Counted from the first letter of the stretch, positions 29,784-39,200 are shown. The stretch is 64,000 nt of DNA from Massilia phyllostachyos (GCF_021044825.1 NZ_JAJNOC010000006.1:186001-250000), one strand, 5' to 3'. Numbers and translations are program-made. Notes: generated by a model from the letters alone, not told the origin.

Positions 29784-32700
29784 ATGCGGCTCCTGTTCGC
29801 CATCGCGCGCTTCGAGGCGGGGCAGCGCCTGCGGCTGCTGTCCACCTGGATCTACTTCGGCATGTTCCTGGCCCTGGCCATGCTGTGGATGGCGGCGGCG
29901 GGCGGCGTGTTCCGCGACGCCACCGTCACCTTCGGCGGGCGCCTCCTGATCAACGCCCCGCGTCAGATCGCGCTGACCGCCTCCTTCCTCGGCTGCTTCG
30001 GGGTGGTGGTGGTGGCGGCCGTGATGGGGCGCTCGGTGCAGCAGGACTTCGAATACGAGATGCAGCACTTCTTCTTCAGCGCCCCGATCCGCAAGCACGA
30101 CTACGTGTTCGGACGCTTCCTCGGCGCCTTCCTCACGCTCGCCGTGATCCTGTCGAGCATCGTGCTGGGCGCCTGGCTCGGCACCCTGATCCCCGGCATC
30201 GAGCCGGACCGCCTGGGACCGAGCCCGGTCTCGAACTGGGTCCTGCCCTATCTGTTCACGCTGCTGCCCAACACCTTCATCTTCGGCGCCCTGTTCTTCG
30301 TGCTGGCCGCGCTGTCGCGCCGCATGCTGCCGGTGTACGTGGCCAGCATCGTCATGATGATCGGCTACGTGGTCGCGCCCTCGCTGGCGCGCGACCTCGA
30401 CTACAAGACCCTGGCCGCCCTGATCGACCCCTTCGGCACCACGGCCCTGATCCGCCTCACCGAATACTGGCCGATCGCCGAGCGCAACACGCGCACCGTG
30501 ACGCTGGAGGGCGTGTATCTCGTCAACCGCCTGCTGTGGATCGGCTTCGGCCTGGTGGTCCTGCTGCTCGGCTACTGGCGCTTCCAGCCGGTCGGCAGCG
30601 TCGATCCGCGCCGGCGTCCGGGCGCGGCGGCGCCGCAGGCCGAGACCGCCCCGAGCCTGTCGCAGACCGCCGTGGACACCCGCGAGGAACCCGACTTCCA
30701 GCGCCGCAGCCTCACCCTCCTGCTGGGCAAATCGGTCTGGTACAACCTGCGCGAAGCGACCCGCAACGTCTACTTCCTGGCGCTGGCCCTGGCCGGGGCC
30801 CTGATCCTGGCGGCCAGCTCGATCGACCTGGGCAGCATCTACGGCACCAGCACGCAGCCGGTCACCTACATGGTGCTGGACCTGATCCGCGGCGTGTTCG
30901 AGCTCTACATGCTGGTGGTGACCATCCTGTTCGCCGGCGAGATGATCTGGCGCGAGCGCGAGGCGCGCATGGCGCAGATGCTGGACGCGATGCCGGCGCC
31001 GACCTGGCTGCCGCTCGCCGGGAAATTCCTGGCCCTGGTCGGGCTGCAGGCGGTGCTGCTGTTCATGGCGATGGTGGTCGGCATGCTGGTCCAGCTGTTC
31101 AAGGGCTGGTTCGGCCTCGAGCCGGGCCTGTACCTGCGGATGCTGTTCACGGTGCTGCTGCCGCAGTGCGCGCTCGTGGGGGCGCTGGCGATCGCGACCC
31201 AGGTGATCGTCAACAACCGCTACCTCGCCTACTTCATCCTGATCGCCTGCTACCTGGTCGGCGCCACCGCGCGCGGCTACGGCTTCGACCATCCGCTGCT
31301 CACCTACGGCTACTGGCCGCAGACCACCTACTCGGCGATGAACGGCTTCGGCCACTACCTGCTGCGCGAGCGCCTGTTCCAGCTCTACTGGTCGGGCCTG
31401 GCCCTGATGCTGCTGGTGGTGGCGCGGGTGCTGTGGGCGCGCGGCGTCGACGATGCCTGGGGTGAGCGCCTGCGCCTGGCCCGGCGCAACCTGTCGCGCA
31501 CCGTGCTGGCCGGCTTCGCGCTGGGCTTGATGGTGTTCGCGGGCACGGGCGCCCTGATCGCCTGGGAACTGCATGCCGGCGACTTCCAGACCGGCGTGCA
31601 GGTCGAGCGCCAGCGCGCCGAGTACGAGCAGCGCTACCGCCGCTTCGCGCAACTGCCGCAGCCGCGCATCGCCGTGGTCCATCTGGATGTCGATATCGAG
31701 CCGGAGCGGCGCGCGCTGAACGTGACCGGCTTCTACCAGCTGGAAAACCGGACCGGCGCGCCGCTCAGCGACGTCATCCTGTACCAGCAGCGCGGCGCGG
31801 TCCTGAAGGTGAAGTTCGCCATGGGCGCGCGCCAGCTGGCCGCCGATCCGGCGCACGGCTTTTATCACTATCGCCTGGCCCAGCCGCTGGCGCCGGGCGC
31901 GCGCACCGCCGTCGAATTCAATGTGGCGTACGCGCCGGGCGGCTGGCTCGGCATCGGCCGCGACACCCCGGTGGTGGCCAACGGCAGCTTCTTCACCAAC
32001 GAGGTCCTGCCGCGCATCGGCTACCAGCGCGCGGTCGAACTCGTGGACGAGCGTGACCGCAAGCGCTTCGGCCTGGGGCCGCGCACGCCGATGGCGGGGC
32101 GCGACGATCCGGCGGCGCGCCAGCACAACTTCCTGGGCCGGGACGCCGACTGGATCGAATTCGACGCCGTGGTCTCGACCAGCCCGGACCAGATCGCGAT
32201 CGCGCCCGGCACCCTGCAGCGTGAATGGATCGAGGGCGGCCGCCGCTATTTCCAGTACCAGATGGACCAGCCGATCCTGAACTTCTACGCCTTCCAGTCG
32301 GCCCGCTACGAGGTGCGCCACGACCGCTGGCAGGACGTGACCATCGACGTCTACTACCATCCGGGCCACGACTGGAACGTCGAGCGCATGATCCGCGGCG
32401 CCCAGGCCAGTCTCGACTACGCTTCGCGCCGCTTCGGCCGCTACCAGTTCCGCGAGCTGCGCATCGTCGAGTTCCCGCGCTACGAGCAGTATGCCCAGGC
32501 CTTCCCCGGCACCATCCCGTTCTCGGAAAGCGCCGGCTTCATCGCCCGCATCGACGACGATTCGCCGAAGGACATCGACTATCCCTTCTACGTGAGCGCG
32601 CACGAGGCGGCGCACCAGTGGTGGGGCCACCAGGTGGTGGGCGCCGACGCGCGCGGCGCCACCGTGCTGTCCGAAAGCCTGTCCGAGTACACCGCGCTGA

Positions 32701-33368
32701 TGGTCATGAAGCGCACGGTCGGCGCCCGGAAGATGCGGCGCTTCCTGCGCTACAACCTGGACGCCTACCTGATGGGCCGCGCGGTCGAGCGCCGCCAGGA
32801 GCTGCCGCTGTCCGACAACGAACAGCAGAACTACGTCCACTACCGCAAGGGCAGCCTGGCGCTCTACCTGCTGCAGGACCTGCTGGGCGAAGACGTGGTG
32901 AACGGCGTGCTGCGCCGGCTGGTCGAGCAGCACGCCTTCAAGGGCGTGCCCTACCCCACCGTCTCGGCTCTGGTGGACGGGCTGCGCGCCGTCACCCCGC
33001 CGGACAAGGCTTACTTGATCGGCGACCTGTTCGAATCCATCGTCCTGTACGAGAACCGCGCGGTCGGCGCCACGGCGCGCCAGCGTGCCGACGGCAAGTT
33101 CGAGGTCACCATCAACGCGCAGGCCGGCAAGGTGCGCGCGGGCGCCTTGGGCGAAGAGCAGCCGCTGGCCCTGAAGGACTACATCGAATTCGGCGTCGAC
33201 GACCGCAACGGCAATCCACTGGCGCGCGAACGGCGCCTGGTCGACAAGGCGCAGCAGAGCGTCACCCTGGTGGTCGACGGGCGGCCGGCCCGGGCCGGCA
33301 TCGACCCCGACAATAAATTAATTGATAGAAAACCAACGGATAATATGGTTCCTGTCGACAACCTTTAA
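29784..33368 (+). CDS. ABC permease fused to M1-type aminopeptidase domain
   Basis: A 1194-residue fusion. Residues 1-590 hold two ABC-2 type permease blocks with helices such as [17 protein letters not shown] and [17 protein letters not shown], and a loop [20 protein letters not shown]. From about 610 onward is an extracytoplasmic M1-like peptidase: the zinc site is [10 protein letters not shown] (His940, Glu941, His944), with the third ligand probably Glu964 in LSESLSEY, one residue further than the canonical spacing. The GxMEN exopeptidase motif is replaced by SESAGF. This permease/M1 architecture is known from other bacteria; the substrate is not. Confidence 0.88.
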   Translation: MRLLFAIARFEAGQRLRLLSTWIYFGMFLALAMLWMAAAGGVFRDATVTFGGRLLINAPRQIALTASFLGCFGVVVVAAVMGRSVQQDFEYEMQHFFFSAPIRKHDYVFGRFLGAFLTLAVILSSIVLGAWLGTLIPGIEPDRLGPSPVSNWVLPYLFTLLPNTFIFGALFFVLAALSRRMLPVYVASIVMMIGYVVAPSLARDLDYKTLAALIDPFGTTALIRLTEYWPIAERNTRTVTLEGVYLVNRLLWIGFGLVVLLLGYWRFQPVGSVDPRRRPGAAAPQAETAPSLSQTAVDTREEPDFQRRSLTLLLGKSVWYNLREATRNVYFLALALAGALILAASSIDLGSIYGTSTQPVTYMVLDLIRGVFELYMLVVTILFAGEMIWREREARMAQMLDAMPAPTWLPLAGKFLALVGLQAVLLFMAMVVGMLVQLFKGWFGLEPGLYLRMLFTVLLPQCALVGALAIATQVIVNNRYLAYFILIACYLVGATARGYGFDHPLLTYGYWPQTTYSAMNGFGHYLLRERLFQLYWSGLALMLLVVARVLWARGVDDAWGERLRLARRNLSRTVLAGFALGLMVFAGTGALIAWELHAGDFQTGVQVERQRAEYEQRYRRFAQLPQPRIAVVHLDVDIEPERRALNVTGFYQLENRTGAPLSDVILYQQRGAVLKVKFAMGARQLAADPAHGFYHYRLAQPLAPGARTAVEFNVAYAPGGWLGIGRDTPVVANGSFFTNEVLPRIGYQRAVELVDERDRKRFGLGPRTPMAGRDDPAARQHNFLGRDADWIEFDAVVSTSPDQIAIAPGTLQREWIEGGRRYFQYQMDQPILNFYAFQSARYEVRHDRWQDVTIDVYYHPGHDWNVERMIRGAQASLDYASRRFGRYQFRELRIVEFPRYEQYAQAFPGTIPFSESAGFIARIDDDSPKDIDYPFYVSAHEAAHQWWGHQVVGADARGATVLSESLSEYTALMVMKRTVGARKMRRFLRYNLDAYLMGRAVERRQELPLSDNEQQNYVHYRKGSLALYLLQDLLGEDVVNGVLRRLVEQHAFKGVPYPTVSALVDGLRAVTPPDKAYLIGDLFESIVLYENRAVGATARQRADGKFEVTINAQAGKVRAGALGEEQPLALKDYIEFGVDDRNGNPLARERRLVDKAQQSVTLVVDGRPARAGIDPDNKLIDRKPTDNMVPVDNL

Positions 33369-33410
33369 TTCGCAAGTTATTATTTCAAAAATATTACCGG
33401 GGGAAGCATC

Positions 33411-33617
33411 ATGTCGAATGGAGTTGCCGAGATCGCGCAACAGATCCAGCTGCTGAGTGCGAACGAAAAGCATGACTTGCTGCGCCTGCTGCTCGAGGAT
33501 ATCGACGGCCCCGACCAGGATGCCGACGAAGCCTGGCGCAACGAAGTGGTACGCCGCGTCAAGGCGATCCGCAACGGCGAAGCGGCGATCCGCGCCCTGC
33601 AGGAGTGGCAGGAATAA
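33411..33617 (+). CDS. Small addiction-module antitoxin-like protein, no toxin partner
   Basis: A 68-residue protein: IQLLSANEKHDLLRLLLEDI, then DEAWRNEVVRRVKAIRNGEA. The pattern of a short helix ending in LLLEDID followed by AWxxEVxRRVxxIxxGEA matches the putative addiction-module component family (Unstab_antitox type). Such proteins are normally followed within a few bases by a ParE/RelE-like toxin; here a terminator and a hydrolase gene follow. It starts 42 nt after the ABC/M1 fusion and may be co-transcribed with it. Confidence 0.68.
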   Translation: MSNGVAEIAQQIQLLSANEKHDLLRLLLEDIDGPDQDADEAWRNEVVRRVKAIRNGEAAIRALQEWQE

Positions 33618-33648
33618 TCCTCCAGCGGCGCCTCGCGCCCCCATGAAG

Positions 33649-33673
33649 AACCGCGGCCCCACCGCGGTTTTTT
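33649..33673 (+). terminator. Rho-independent terminator
   Basis: AACCGCGG-CCCCA-CCGCGGTT runs directly into TTTT. It ends the ABC/M1/antitoxin unit and lies 25 bp before the next gene. Confidence 0.92.
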
Positions 33674-33698
33674 GCGTTATACGCCTGCCGGGATTGCC

Positions 33699-34907
33699 AT
33701 GAAACGACGCTCGCTGCTGCTCCTTCCCCTGTCCCTCGGCCTGCCCGCGCTGGCCGGCACGCCCGCCCGTCCCCATCCCACCGACAAGCTGGCGGCCCTG
33801 CACAAGCGGTCGCTGCTGCCGGGCTTCGCGGTCGCCGTGGTTTCGGACAGCAAGGTGCTGTACCGGCGCGGCTTCGGCCTGGCCGACGTCGCCGCCCGGC
33901 GGCCATACACCGAGGACACCGTGCAGAACGTCGGCTCGGTCAGCAAGACCGTGGTCGGGGTGGCGCTGGTCAAGGCGATCGAGCTCGGTTACTTCGACCT
34001 CGACACCGAGATCGAGCGCATCCTGCCGTTCAAGGTGCGCAACCCGCACGCGGCGGGGGCGATCACGGTGCGGCAGCTGGTCACGCATACCTCGTCCATC
34101 GTCGACGACGAGGAGATCTACGGCCACAGCTACACCATCCTGCCCGGCGCGGACCGCAACGGCCCGCTGTACAAGGCGTTCGAGCGCGATTCCACCGTGC
34201 CCGGCCGGCCTGACGCCACGCTGGGCGGCTTCCTGAAGAACTACCTGTCCCCGGGCGGCGCGCGCTACCGCAAGAGCAACTTCGATCGGAAAGCGCCGGG
34301 CAGCGCCTACCACTACTCGAACATCGGTTCGGCGCTGGCGGCCTACCTGGTCGAAGTGAAAAGCGGCATGGGCTTCGACGTGTTCACCAGGCGGCATATC
34401 TTCGAACCGCTCGGCATGCTGTCGACACGCTGGCATGCCGACCCGGCGCTCGCATCGCGCCAGGCCAGCGTCTACGACCGTCAGGGACGAGCGTATCCGC
34501 GCTATGGCTTGACCACCTATCCGGATGGCGGGCTGACCACGTCCGTGTCCGACCTGTCTCGCTTCCTCATGGCGATGGTGAAGGGCTTCCACGGCGGCGC
34601 CGGGATCCTGAGCAAGGCCGGCTTCACCCTGCTGTTCGATCCGCAGTTCGCGCCGGACGCCCTGCCGGCCGGCAGTCCGGCGGGGGAGCCGAACAGCGGC
34701 GTGTTCTGGCGCATTCGCAAGAACGGCCAGGTCGGGCATACCGGGAGCGATCCGGGGGTCACGGCCTTCATGTTCATCGACCCGGCCAGCGGGACGGGGA
34801 GGATGTTGATGACGAATACGGAGTTCAGCGGTGCGGATGGGGAGGATGATGCGCGCGTGGTGCAGCAGTTCCGTGAGATCTGGACCGCATTGGCTGAAAT
34901 CCGCTGA
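33699..34907 (+). CDS. Exported serine hydrolase, beta-lactamase family (class C-like)
   Basis: A 402-residue penicillin-binding/beta-lactamase-fold protein. The ATG at 33699 exposes a signal peptide (MKRRSLLLLPLSLGLPALAG). The catalytic SxxK is in VGSVSKTVVG, the second motif YxN in YHYSNIGSAL, and the third in VGHTGSDPG. Members act as esterases, D-peptidases or beta-lactamases; no regulator such as ampR is nearby, so a resistance role is not supported. Confidence 0.86.
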   Translation: MKRRSLLLLPLSLGLPALAGTPARPHPTDKLAALHKRSLLPGFAVAVVSDSKVLYRRGFGLADVAARRPYTEDTVQNVGSVSKTVVGVALVKAIELGYFDLDTEIERILPFKVRNPHAAGAITVRQLVTHTSSIVDDEEIYGHSYTILPGADRNGPLYKAFERDSTVPGRPDATLGGFLKNYLSPGGARYRKSNFDRKAPGSAYHYSNIGSALAAYLVEVKSGMGFDVFTRRHIFEPLGMLSTRWHADPALASRQASVYDRQGRAYPRYGLTTYPDGGLTTSVSDLSRFLMAMVKGFHGGAGILSKAGFTLLFDPQFAPDALPAGSPAGEPNSGVFWRIRKNGQVGHTGSDPGVTAFMFIDPASGTGRMLMTNTEFSGADGEDDARVVQQFREIWTALAEIR

Positions 34908-34921
34908 CCGCAAGACCGTCG

Positions 34922-34985
34922 CACCGGCGCAGGCGCCAGTGGCGCGTACGACGTTCGACGGTTACGGATTCAGCCTGCGCCGGCG
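34922..34985. repeat. Inverted repeat between convergent genes
   Basis: CACCGGCGCAGGC (34922-34934) pairs with GCCTGCGCCGGCG (34973-34985) in 12 of 13 positions. It lies between two converging stop codons and resembles a degenerate form of the REP-like hairpins elsewhere in the window. It could act as a bidirectional terminator. Confidence 0.5.
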
Positions 34986-35300
34986 TCAGCGCGTCCAGTA
35001 ATCCAGCACAAGCGAACGGGCCAGGCTCGCGCCCAAGGTCTTGACGAAGGCTTCGTGCGCCGGATGCACGATGTACGCGTCGCGGTCTTCGTTGCTCGCA
35101 AAGCTCAAGGTGAAGCAATGCGTGAACCCGTCGTTCAGGCCCTCCGGGCTGACGTTGGTGCCCCACTCGTAGGACACGATGCCCGGGATCTGGCCCGGCA
35201 GCCGGGCGAAATCGGCGACCACCTGGTCGACCGCCTCGTAAGGAGCATCGTCCTTGAACGAGAACAGCACCACATGGCGCAGGATGGAACTGGATGACAT
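34986..35300 (-). CDS. Dabb (stress-responsive A/B barrel) domain protein
   Basis: A 104-residue ferredoxin-like barrel protein. Family features are LRHVVLFSFKDDAP at the start, EWGTNVSPEGLNDGFTHCFT in the middle and DAYIVHPAHEAFV near the end. Dabb proteins are dimeric and of unclear function. It lies 24 nt upstream of nothing coding in its own direction; the hydrolase gene at 35325-36089 precedes it by 24 nt on the same strand. Confidence 0.88.
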   Translation of the reverse strand: MSSSSILRHVVLFSFKDDAPYEAVDQVVADFARLPGQIPGIVSYEWGTNVSPEGLNDGFTHCFTLSFASNEDRDAYIVHPAHEAFVKTLGASLARSLVLDYWTR

Positions 35301-35324
35301 GGCATTCCTTATAAACGGTTTAGT

Positions 35325-36089
35325 TCAACGCGCCCAGGCGAGCGCCTTGACGTACTCGGGACTGTTCGAAATGGTATTGTGCCCGACGCCCTCGATCACC
35401 CGCATGGTGGCGACCTTGGGCGCGAAGCGCGTGGACAGCTGCCGGGTGCTCTCCGCCGGGATGATCTCGTCCTGCCCGGCGGCGAGGATCAGGGTCGGCG
35501 CCGTCACCTGCGGCGCGTAGCGCCAGGATTCGTAGCGGTCGCGCAGCAGCCAGCGCACCGGCATGTAGGGGAACTGGGCGGCCGCCAGGTCGCGCAGGCT
35601 GTCGAAGGGCGTGACCAGCACCAGCCGCCGCACCGGGCGCTGGGTCGCCAGTTGCACCGCCACGCCGCTGCCCAGGCTGCGTCCCACCACCACGATGTCG
35701 CCGTGCTCCGGCGCGACCTTGTCGAACAGCGCCAGCGCATCGTGCACCAGCTCTTCCTCGGCCGGCTTGCCGGTGCTGCCGGCGTAGCCGCGGTAGTGCA
35801 GCAGGTAGAGCGCGCGTTCCGGGTAGGAGGCGTCCAGCAGCGGCAGGCTGGCGCTGACATCCTCGGCATTCCCGCCCAAATAGATCACCGCGCCGTGGCC
35901 GGCGGCGGGCCGCTCGGACACCTTGAGCGAAGCGCCCGGCACCTCCAGCGTGGAAACCTGCGGCGCGGGGACCGCCGCGGCCCTGGGCGGGTAATAGATC
36001 AGGGAGCGCTGCATGAGGAACAGCGCCAGGCAAGCCGCCGCATAGGCGCCGAGCGCCAGCATGACGAGGATGGTCAGGGTTTTCTGCAT
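35325..36089 (-). CDS. Membrane-anchored alpha/beta hydrolase (Bem46/YfhR-like)
   Basis: A 254-residue protein starting at the ATG 36087-36089. A signal anchor (ILVMLALGAYAAACLALFLM, residues 7-26) is followed by SLIYYPPRAAA, the usual opening of Bem46-type hydrolases. Catalytic residues: nucleophile in VVGRSLGSGVA, Asp in ILAAGQDEIIPAE, His in GVGHNTIS. Function unknown. The three genes from 36493 down to 34986 read in one direction with gaps of 17 and 24 nt, so they probably form an operon. Confidence 0.86.
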   Translation of the reverse strand: MQKTLTILVMLALGAYAAACLALFLMQRSLIYYPPRAAAVPAPQVSTLEVPGASLKVSERPAAGHGAVIYLGGNAEDVSASLPLLDASYPERALYLLHYRGYAGSTGKPAEEELVHDALALFDKVAPEHGDIVVVGRSLGSGVAVQLATQRPVRRLVLVTPFDSLRDLAAAQFPYMPVRWLLRDRYESWRYAPQVTAPTLILAAGQDEIIPAESTRQLSTRFAPKVATMRVIEGVGHNTISNSPEYVKALAWAR

Positions 36090-36106
36090 CGGGCGCCGCG
36101 TCTCCT

Positions 36107-36493
36107 TCAGGCGACGCGGGTCATGCGCAGCGTGTAGGTTTGTTCCTTGCCCTCGGCGTTCCAGTGCTGGGTCGCTTCCAGGGTGCCGTCGTCCACGCGG
36201 CGCCAGCTGAAGCGGCTCGGCGCGTTCACCGGCTCGAAGTCGGCGCCATCGGCGCGGATGGCGGATGCCTTCCAGGTGAACTCGTTCCACTGCGAGACCA
36301 CCTCGCCGTCCTTATAGGAGATGGTGGCGCCGTCGCTATGCTCGGTGAAGCCGGCATCGGGAAAGCGGCGCGAGCGGAACGCCTGCGGCTCGGGACGATC
36401 GTACTGCTCGAAGAACTCCTTGCCGTCCGGGCTCTCGCCCTTCCAGCGGCCTTCCAGGAACTGCAACTGCGCGAACTCGTCGAGGCTGAACAT
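36107..36493 (-). CDS. Small beta-barrel-like hypothetical protein
   Basis: A 128-residue cytosolic protein that begins with FLEGRWKGESPDGKEFFEQY, a pattern typical of small lipocalin-like barrel families (DUF1579/DUF6265 type), and continues with alternating strand-like blocks (TISYKDGEVVSQWNEFTWKA, LEATQHWNAEGKEQTYTLRM). No signal peptide. Ligand and function are unknown. It is the first gene of the three-gene unit that ends at the Dabb gene. Confidence 0.62.
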   Translation of the reverse strand: MFSLDEFAQLQFLEGRWKGESPDGKEFFEQYDRPEPQAFRSRRFPDAGFTEHSDGATISYKDGEVVSQWNEFTWKASAIRADGADFEPVNAPSRFSWRRVDDGTLEATQHWNAEGKEQTYTLRMTRVA

Positions 36494-36634
36494 GTCCGGT
36501 CTCCCTCAGGTGGCGAATGTGCCAGCCATCATACACGCAGATCCGCTTCCCTTGATTTCGTGCACACCGATCACACCAGGCATGGACCCGGTTCGCGGCC
36601 GGGATGGAAGCCTGTCGAAGTACTTATGCATGTC

Positions 36635-36889
36635 TCATATCGAGGAAATAAGCTTCGCTCCGCAAGCGGTGAGATCGTTGTCGTAGGCGTAGGCTCGACC
36701 CTTGTGCCTGGCGCCGGTGCCGTCGGGTTTTATAGGAAATTTTCCTTTGCATTTGGGACAAAAGGTCATGTCGTCGGCAAGCGCTGCTTCGGTACCCATT
36801 ACGATGGTGCCGGATGAAACGGAGATAACCTGACCTCCGTGATCGGTTGTGTCGTTGAGTCGGATGACGCCGCGGCCCATATGCTTCAT
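36635..36889 (-). CDS. PAAR-domain protein (type VI secretion spike tip)
   Basis: An 84-residue protein with GVIRLNDTTDHGGQVISVSS at the start, MTFCPKCKGKFPI in the middle and NDLTACGAKLISSI at the end, the pattern of small stand-alone PAAR proteins that sharpen the VgrG spike of type VI secretion systems. It lies 63 nt downstream of a gene that starts with a VgrG N-terminal stub. No other type VI structural genes are in the window. The surrounding DNA is visibly less GC-rich than its neighbours. Confidence 0.85.
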   Translation of the reverse strand: MKHMGRGVIRLNDTTDHGGQVISVSSGTIVMGTEAALADDMTFCPKCKGKFPIKPDGTGARHKGRAYAYDNDLTACGAKLISSI

Positions 36890-36952
36890 GGCTGCTCCCT
36901 ATTGTGTTCCAAAGCCGGATAGAGGAATCGGTGAAGGCAAGCAAATTGCCGA

Positions 36953-38992
36953 TCATGTCATGATGGCTTGCGTACGATCCAGCAGGTGCCACTTCAAGAC
37001 ATCCGGATCGATGTGAAGCTGGTCGTCATTGTGCAGACCGGGAAATGTTTCGCCGGCCCTTACCCAAGCCTGACGCCACGGCTGGTTGATTGCGTGTCGC
37101 AATGGATGTTCGATTGGTAGCCATGGCTGCCAGGTGCCGGTCGAAGGGCATGGTGTCCGCGCATCGCAGGCTCGGTGCGCTTCTACAGGTACGACTTCGC
37201 GCGCCATGCCGGCAGCGGCCGGCGGTTCGACCGCGCCGTGGTTGTGGCGGACGGTGAGAAAGTGCTTCCACACCAGTCCCTGGATCGCCCTGCGGCCCAT
37301 CTCTTGCGGATAAGGTGGAAGGTCGAATACTTCTCCCGGCCGGTAGAGGCCGGGCGGGATGCCGGCGAGCCATGCTTGCACTTCCTCCGGCTCGTTTGGC
37401 GCGGTCGCTTGCCAGTATCCGGCGAACGGCGCTTCCGCTTCAGTCGTCTTGTCGTCGCTGGGACGCAGCTCATAGGCGGCGTCGAGGTGCGGCCGGCCTT
37501 GTCGCTGCGAGGCGGTGCTCGCTTTACGATCCGATACCTCGGGCGTCACGCCTTTTGCGGCCTCGAGCAGCGTCTGCTTGTCGCCATCCCAAGGCGACAG
37601 CGCTGCGGGCGGCAATGGGAGCACCTTGTCCAGGTTGGGGAAACGGAGCAGAGGATTGCTATCGAGAGCATCGTTGAGTATCCCATAGCGCTCGGATCGG
37701 ACCCTGTCGAGATGCGGAACAATCATGTCGGCCAGGTCGTGGGGATTACGGAACTCGACCGATAAACTTCTAGCGCAGTCGGAGCAGCCATGCTTCACCC
37801 CTGTGTGTAAAGTGACCAGTGCTAACGCTCTGGTCTCGGTTGTACGCGGCCCTACGATTTTGCCGTCCGCTGCACGCGGCCATCCTCGAAGGTTCGCCAG
37901 CCTGTAAGCAGCTGGGCCGTAACCTTGAGTCAATGCACACTCCAGCACCTTGGTCGCGACCGAAATGTTTGCCCAATACCCCTCGTTTGGAATATCCCAC
38001 GTCGAGGACATCTTTTCGCCCAGGTAGCCCATGGCATGCGGATTGCCCATCTCCGCTGCCTTCTGCCAGAACGCGAAGGCCTTGGTCGCGTCACCCGGCA
38101 CTCCGACACTATTCATGTAATAGGTTCCCATCCGGTCGTAGGCGGCGGGGATGCCGAGCTGCATTGCCTGCTCCACCAGCGCGAGCGCTTCCATTTCCCC
38201 GTGCGGCGGATCGCGCTTTTCAAGGTACAGCGTGGCGAGATTGAGCATGGATTTCCAGTGCCGCCTGTCGGCCGCCTGCCGCGTCAACTGGACGATTTTT
38301 TTATAGTCGCGGTCCTCTTCCCACATGTCGGGATCGTCCAGCGCCTGCGCTTCGCGGAACCACGCGTCGGCCTGCGCGTCGATCGGCGGCACTTTAGCCG
38401 CCTCGACCTCGCAGGTGAAGCTGGCCCGGTGCGGATCGAAGAGGGGCAGCTCTTCGTTACGAGGCAGGTCCTGGATCGTTCTGTATTGGTCGTGTACCAC
38501 GCTGAACCCTTTGAAAAGACAAAATATGGACAATGCCGCGAACAGGACGGTGGACAACTGACGGAGCATGGAACGTTCCATCGTCAGCCCAACCGCAGTG
38601 TGGCGCTGCGATTGTCCTGGAGTGGCAGCAGGAAGCCGGTCATCGGTTGCGAATGAAGTTTTTGCTGCAAATTTGCTTCCATCGTCTCTTAAGTAGCGTA
38701 GCGATCCGTCTTCGCGCACCAGGGAGATCGTCACCATCCGGCCCATCGACGTTTTCAGCGGAATGCGCGGGTCGTCCGACAGCACCTCAAGGTCGAAGCG
38801 GAAGCCACGCGAAACTTCTTCATGAGCGGTCAGCTTGTTCGGTAGCAGAATGGCTGAAGGACCGTCCTTGTGGGGAAAGTCGAGCCGCATGAGGCGATTG
38901 TGTTGCGATGCGCCGCTGAACGCCGAGAGTGCGGCTGCGGCCGCGATGATCTGGCTGTCGTTCATTGATTGTGTCCGATGGACCTTGGCCAT
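36953..38992 (-). CDS. VgrG N-terminal stub fused to a Sel1-repeat protein
   Basis: A 679-residue chimera. Residues 10-100 match the start of a VgrG spike protein: FSGASQHNRLMRLDFP, LTAHEEVSRGFRFDLEVLSD and SMGRMVTISLVREDGSLRY, where the VgrG similarity stops. After about 35 unrelated residues comes MERSML (Met138) with a transmembrane segment (LSTVLFAALSIFCLFKGFSV), then Sel1-type repeats (KSMLNLATLYLEKR, AAYDRMGTYYMNS, HAMGYLGEKM, GPAAYRLANLRG) and a C-terminal domain. The Sel1 part resembles DUF6396-type proteins found beside vgrG genes. Its original start was probably Met138 (38579-38581) or Met142. Confidence 0.78.
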   Translation of the reverse strand: MAKVHRTQSMNDSQIIAAAAALSAFSGASQHNRLMRLDFPHKDGPSAILLPNKLTAHEEVSRGFRFDLEVLSDDPRIPLKTSMGRMVTISLVREDGSLRYLRDDGSKFAAKTSFATDDRLPAATPGQSQRHTAVGLTMERSMLRQLSTVLFAALSIFCLFKGFSVVHDQYRTIQDLPRNEELPLFDPHRASFTCEVEAAKVPPIDAQADAWFREAQALDDPDMWEEDRDYKKIVQLTRQAADRRHWKSMLNLATLYLEKRDPPHGEMEALALVEQAMQLGIPAAYDRMGTYYMNSVGVPGDATKAFAFWQKAAEMGNPHAMGYLGEKMSSTWDIPNEGYWANISVATKVLECALTQGYGPAAYRLANLRGWPRAADGKIVGPRTTETRALALVTLHTGVKHGCSDCARSLSVEFRNPHDLADMIVPHLDRVRSERYGILNDALDSNPLLRFPNLDKVLPLPPAALSPWDGDKQTLLEAAKGVTPEVSDRKASTASQRQGRPHLDAAYELRPSDDKTTEAEAPFAGYWQATAPNEPEEVQAWLAGIPPGLYRPGEVFDLPPYPQEMGRRAIQGLVWKHFLTVRHNHGAVEPPAAAGMAREVVPVEAHRACDARTPCPSTGTWQPWLPIEHPLRHAINQPWRQAWVRAGETFPGLHNDDQLHIDPDVLKWHLLDRTQAIMT

Positions 38993-39131
38993 CGCGTGTG
39001 AAAAGGTCAGCGGACACCATACCCTGGCACTGCCAAGGAGAATTTAATTGGTATCAACCGCTTCCCAGCGCTGGTGGACTGCCTACAACGGAATCCTTGT
39101 CGTCTCCGCTTTGCAAGTAAACCGGAGGCGC

Positions 39132-39169
39132 AATGAAAAACGCGAACCCTCGGGTTCGCGTTTTTCATT
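39132..39169 (-). terminator. Terminator of topB (bidirectional)
   Basis: AAAAACGCGAACC-CTCGG and GTTCGCGTTTTT form a near-perfect stem flanked by A and T runs, 32 bp beyond the topB stop. It can work in both directions. The rest of the gap 38993-39200 shows nothing further. Confidence 0.9.
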
Positions 39170-39200
39170 TGGCAGCAGCAGCTTACTTCTCGACCACCGC

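Noticed and set aside
29589..32933. A 1114-codon open frame on the minus strand
   Set aside because: It lies opposite the ABC/M1 fusion and has the low-complexity Ala/Arg/His/Gln composition of antisense frames in GC-rich DNA, with no recognisable motif.
33699..34907. A class C beta-lactamase giving drug resistance
   Set aside because: SxxK, YxN and HTG motifs fit the wider serine-hydrolase family, and there is no ampR-like regulator. Nothing specific supports antibiotic hydrolysis.
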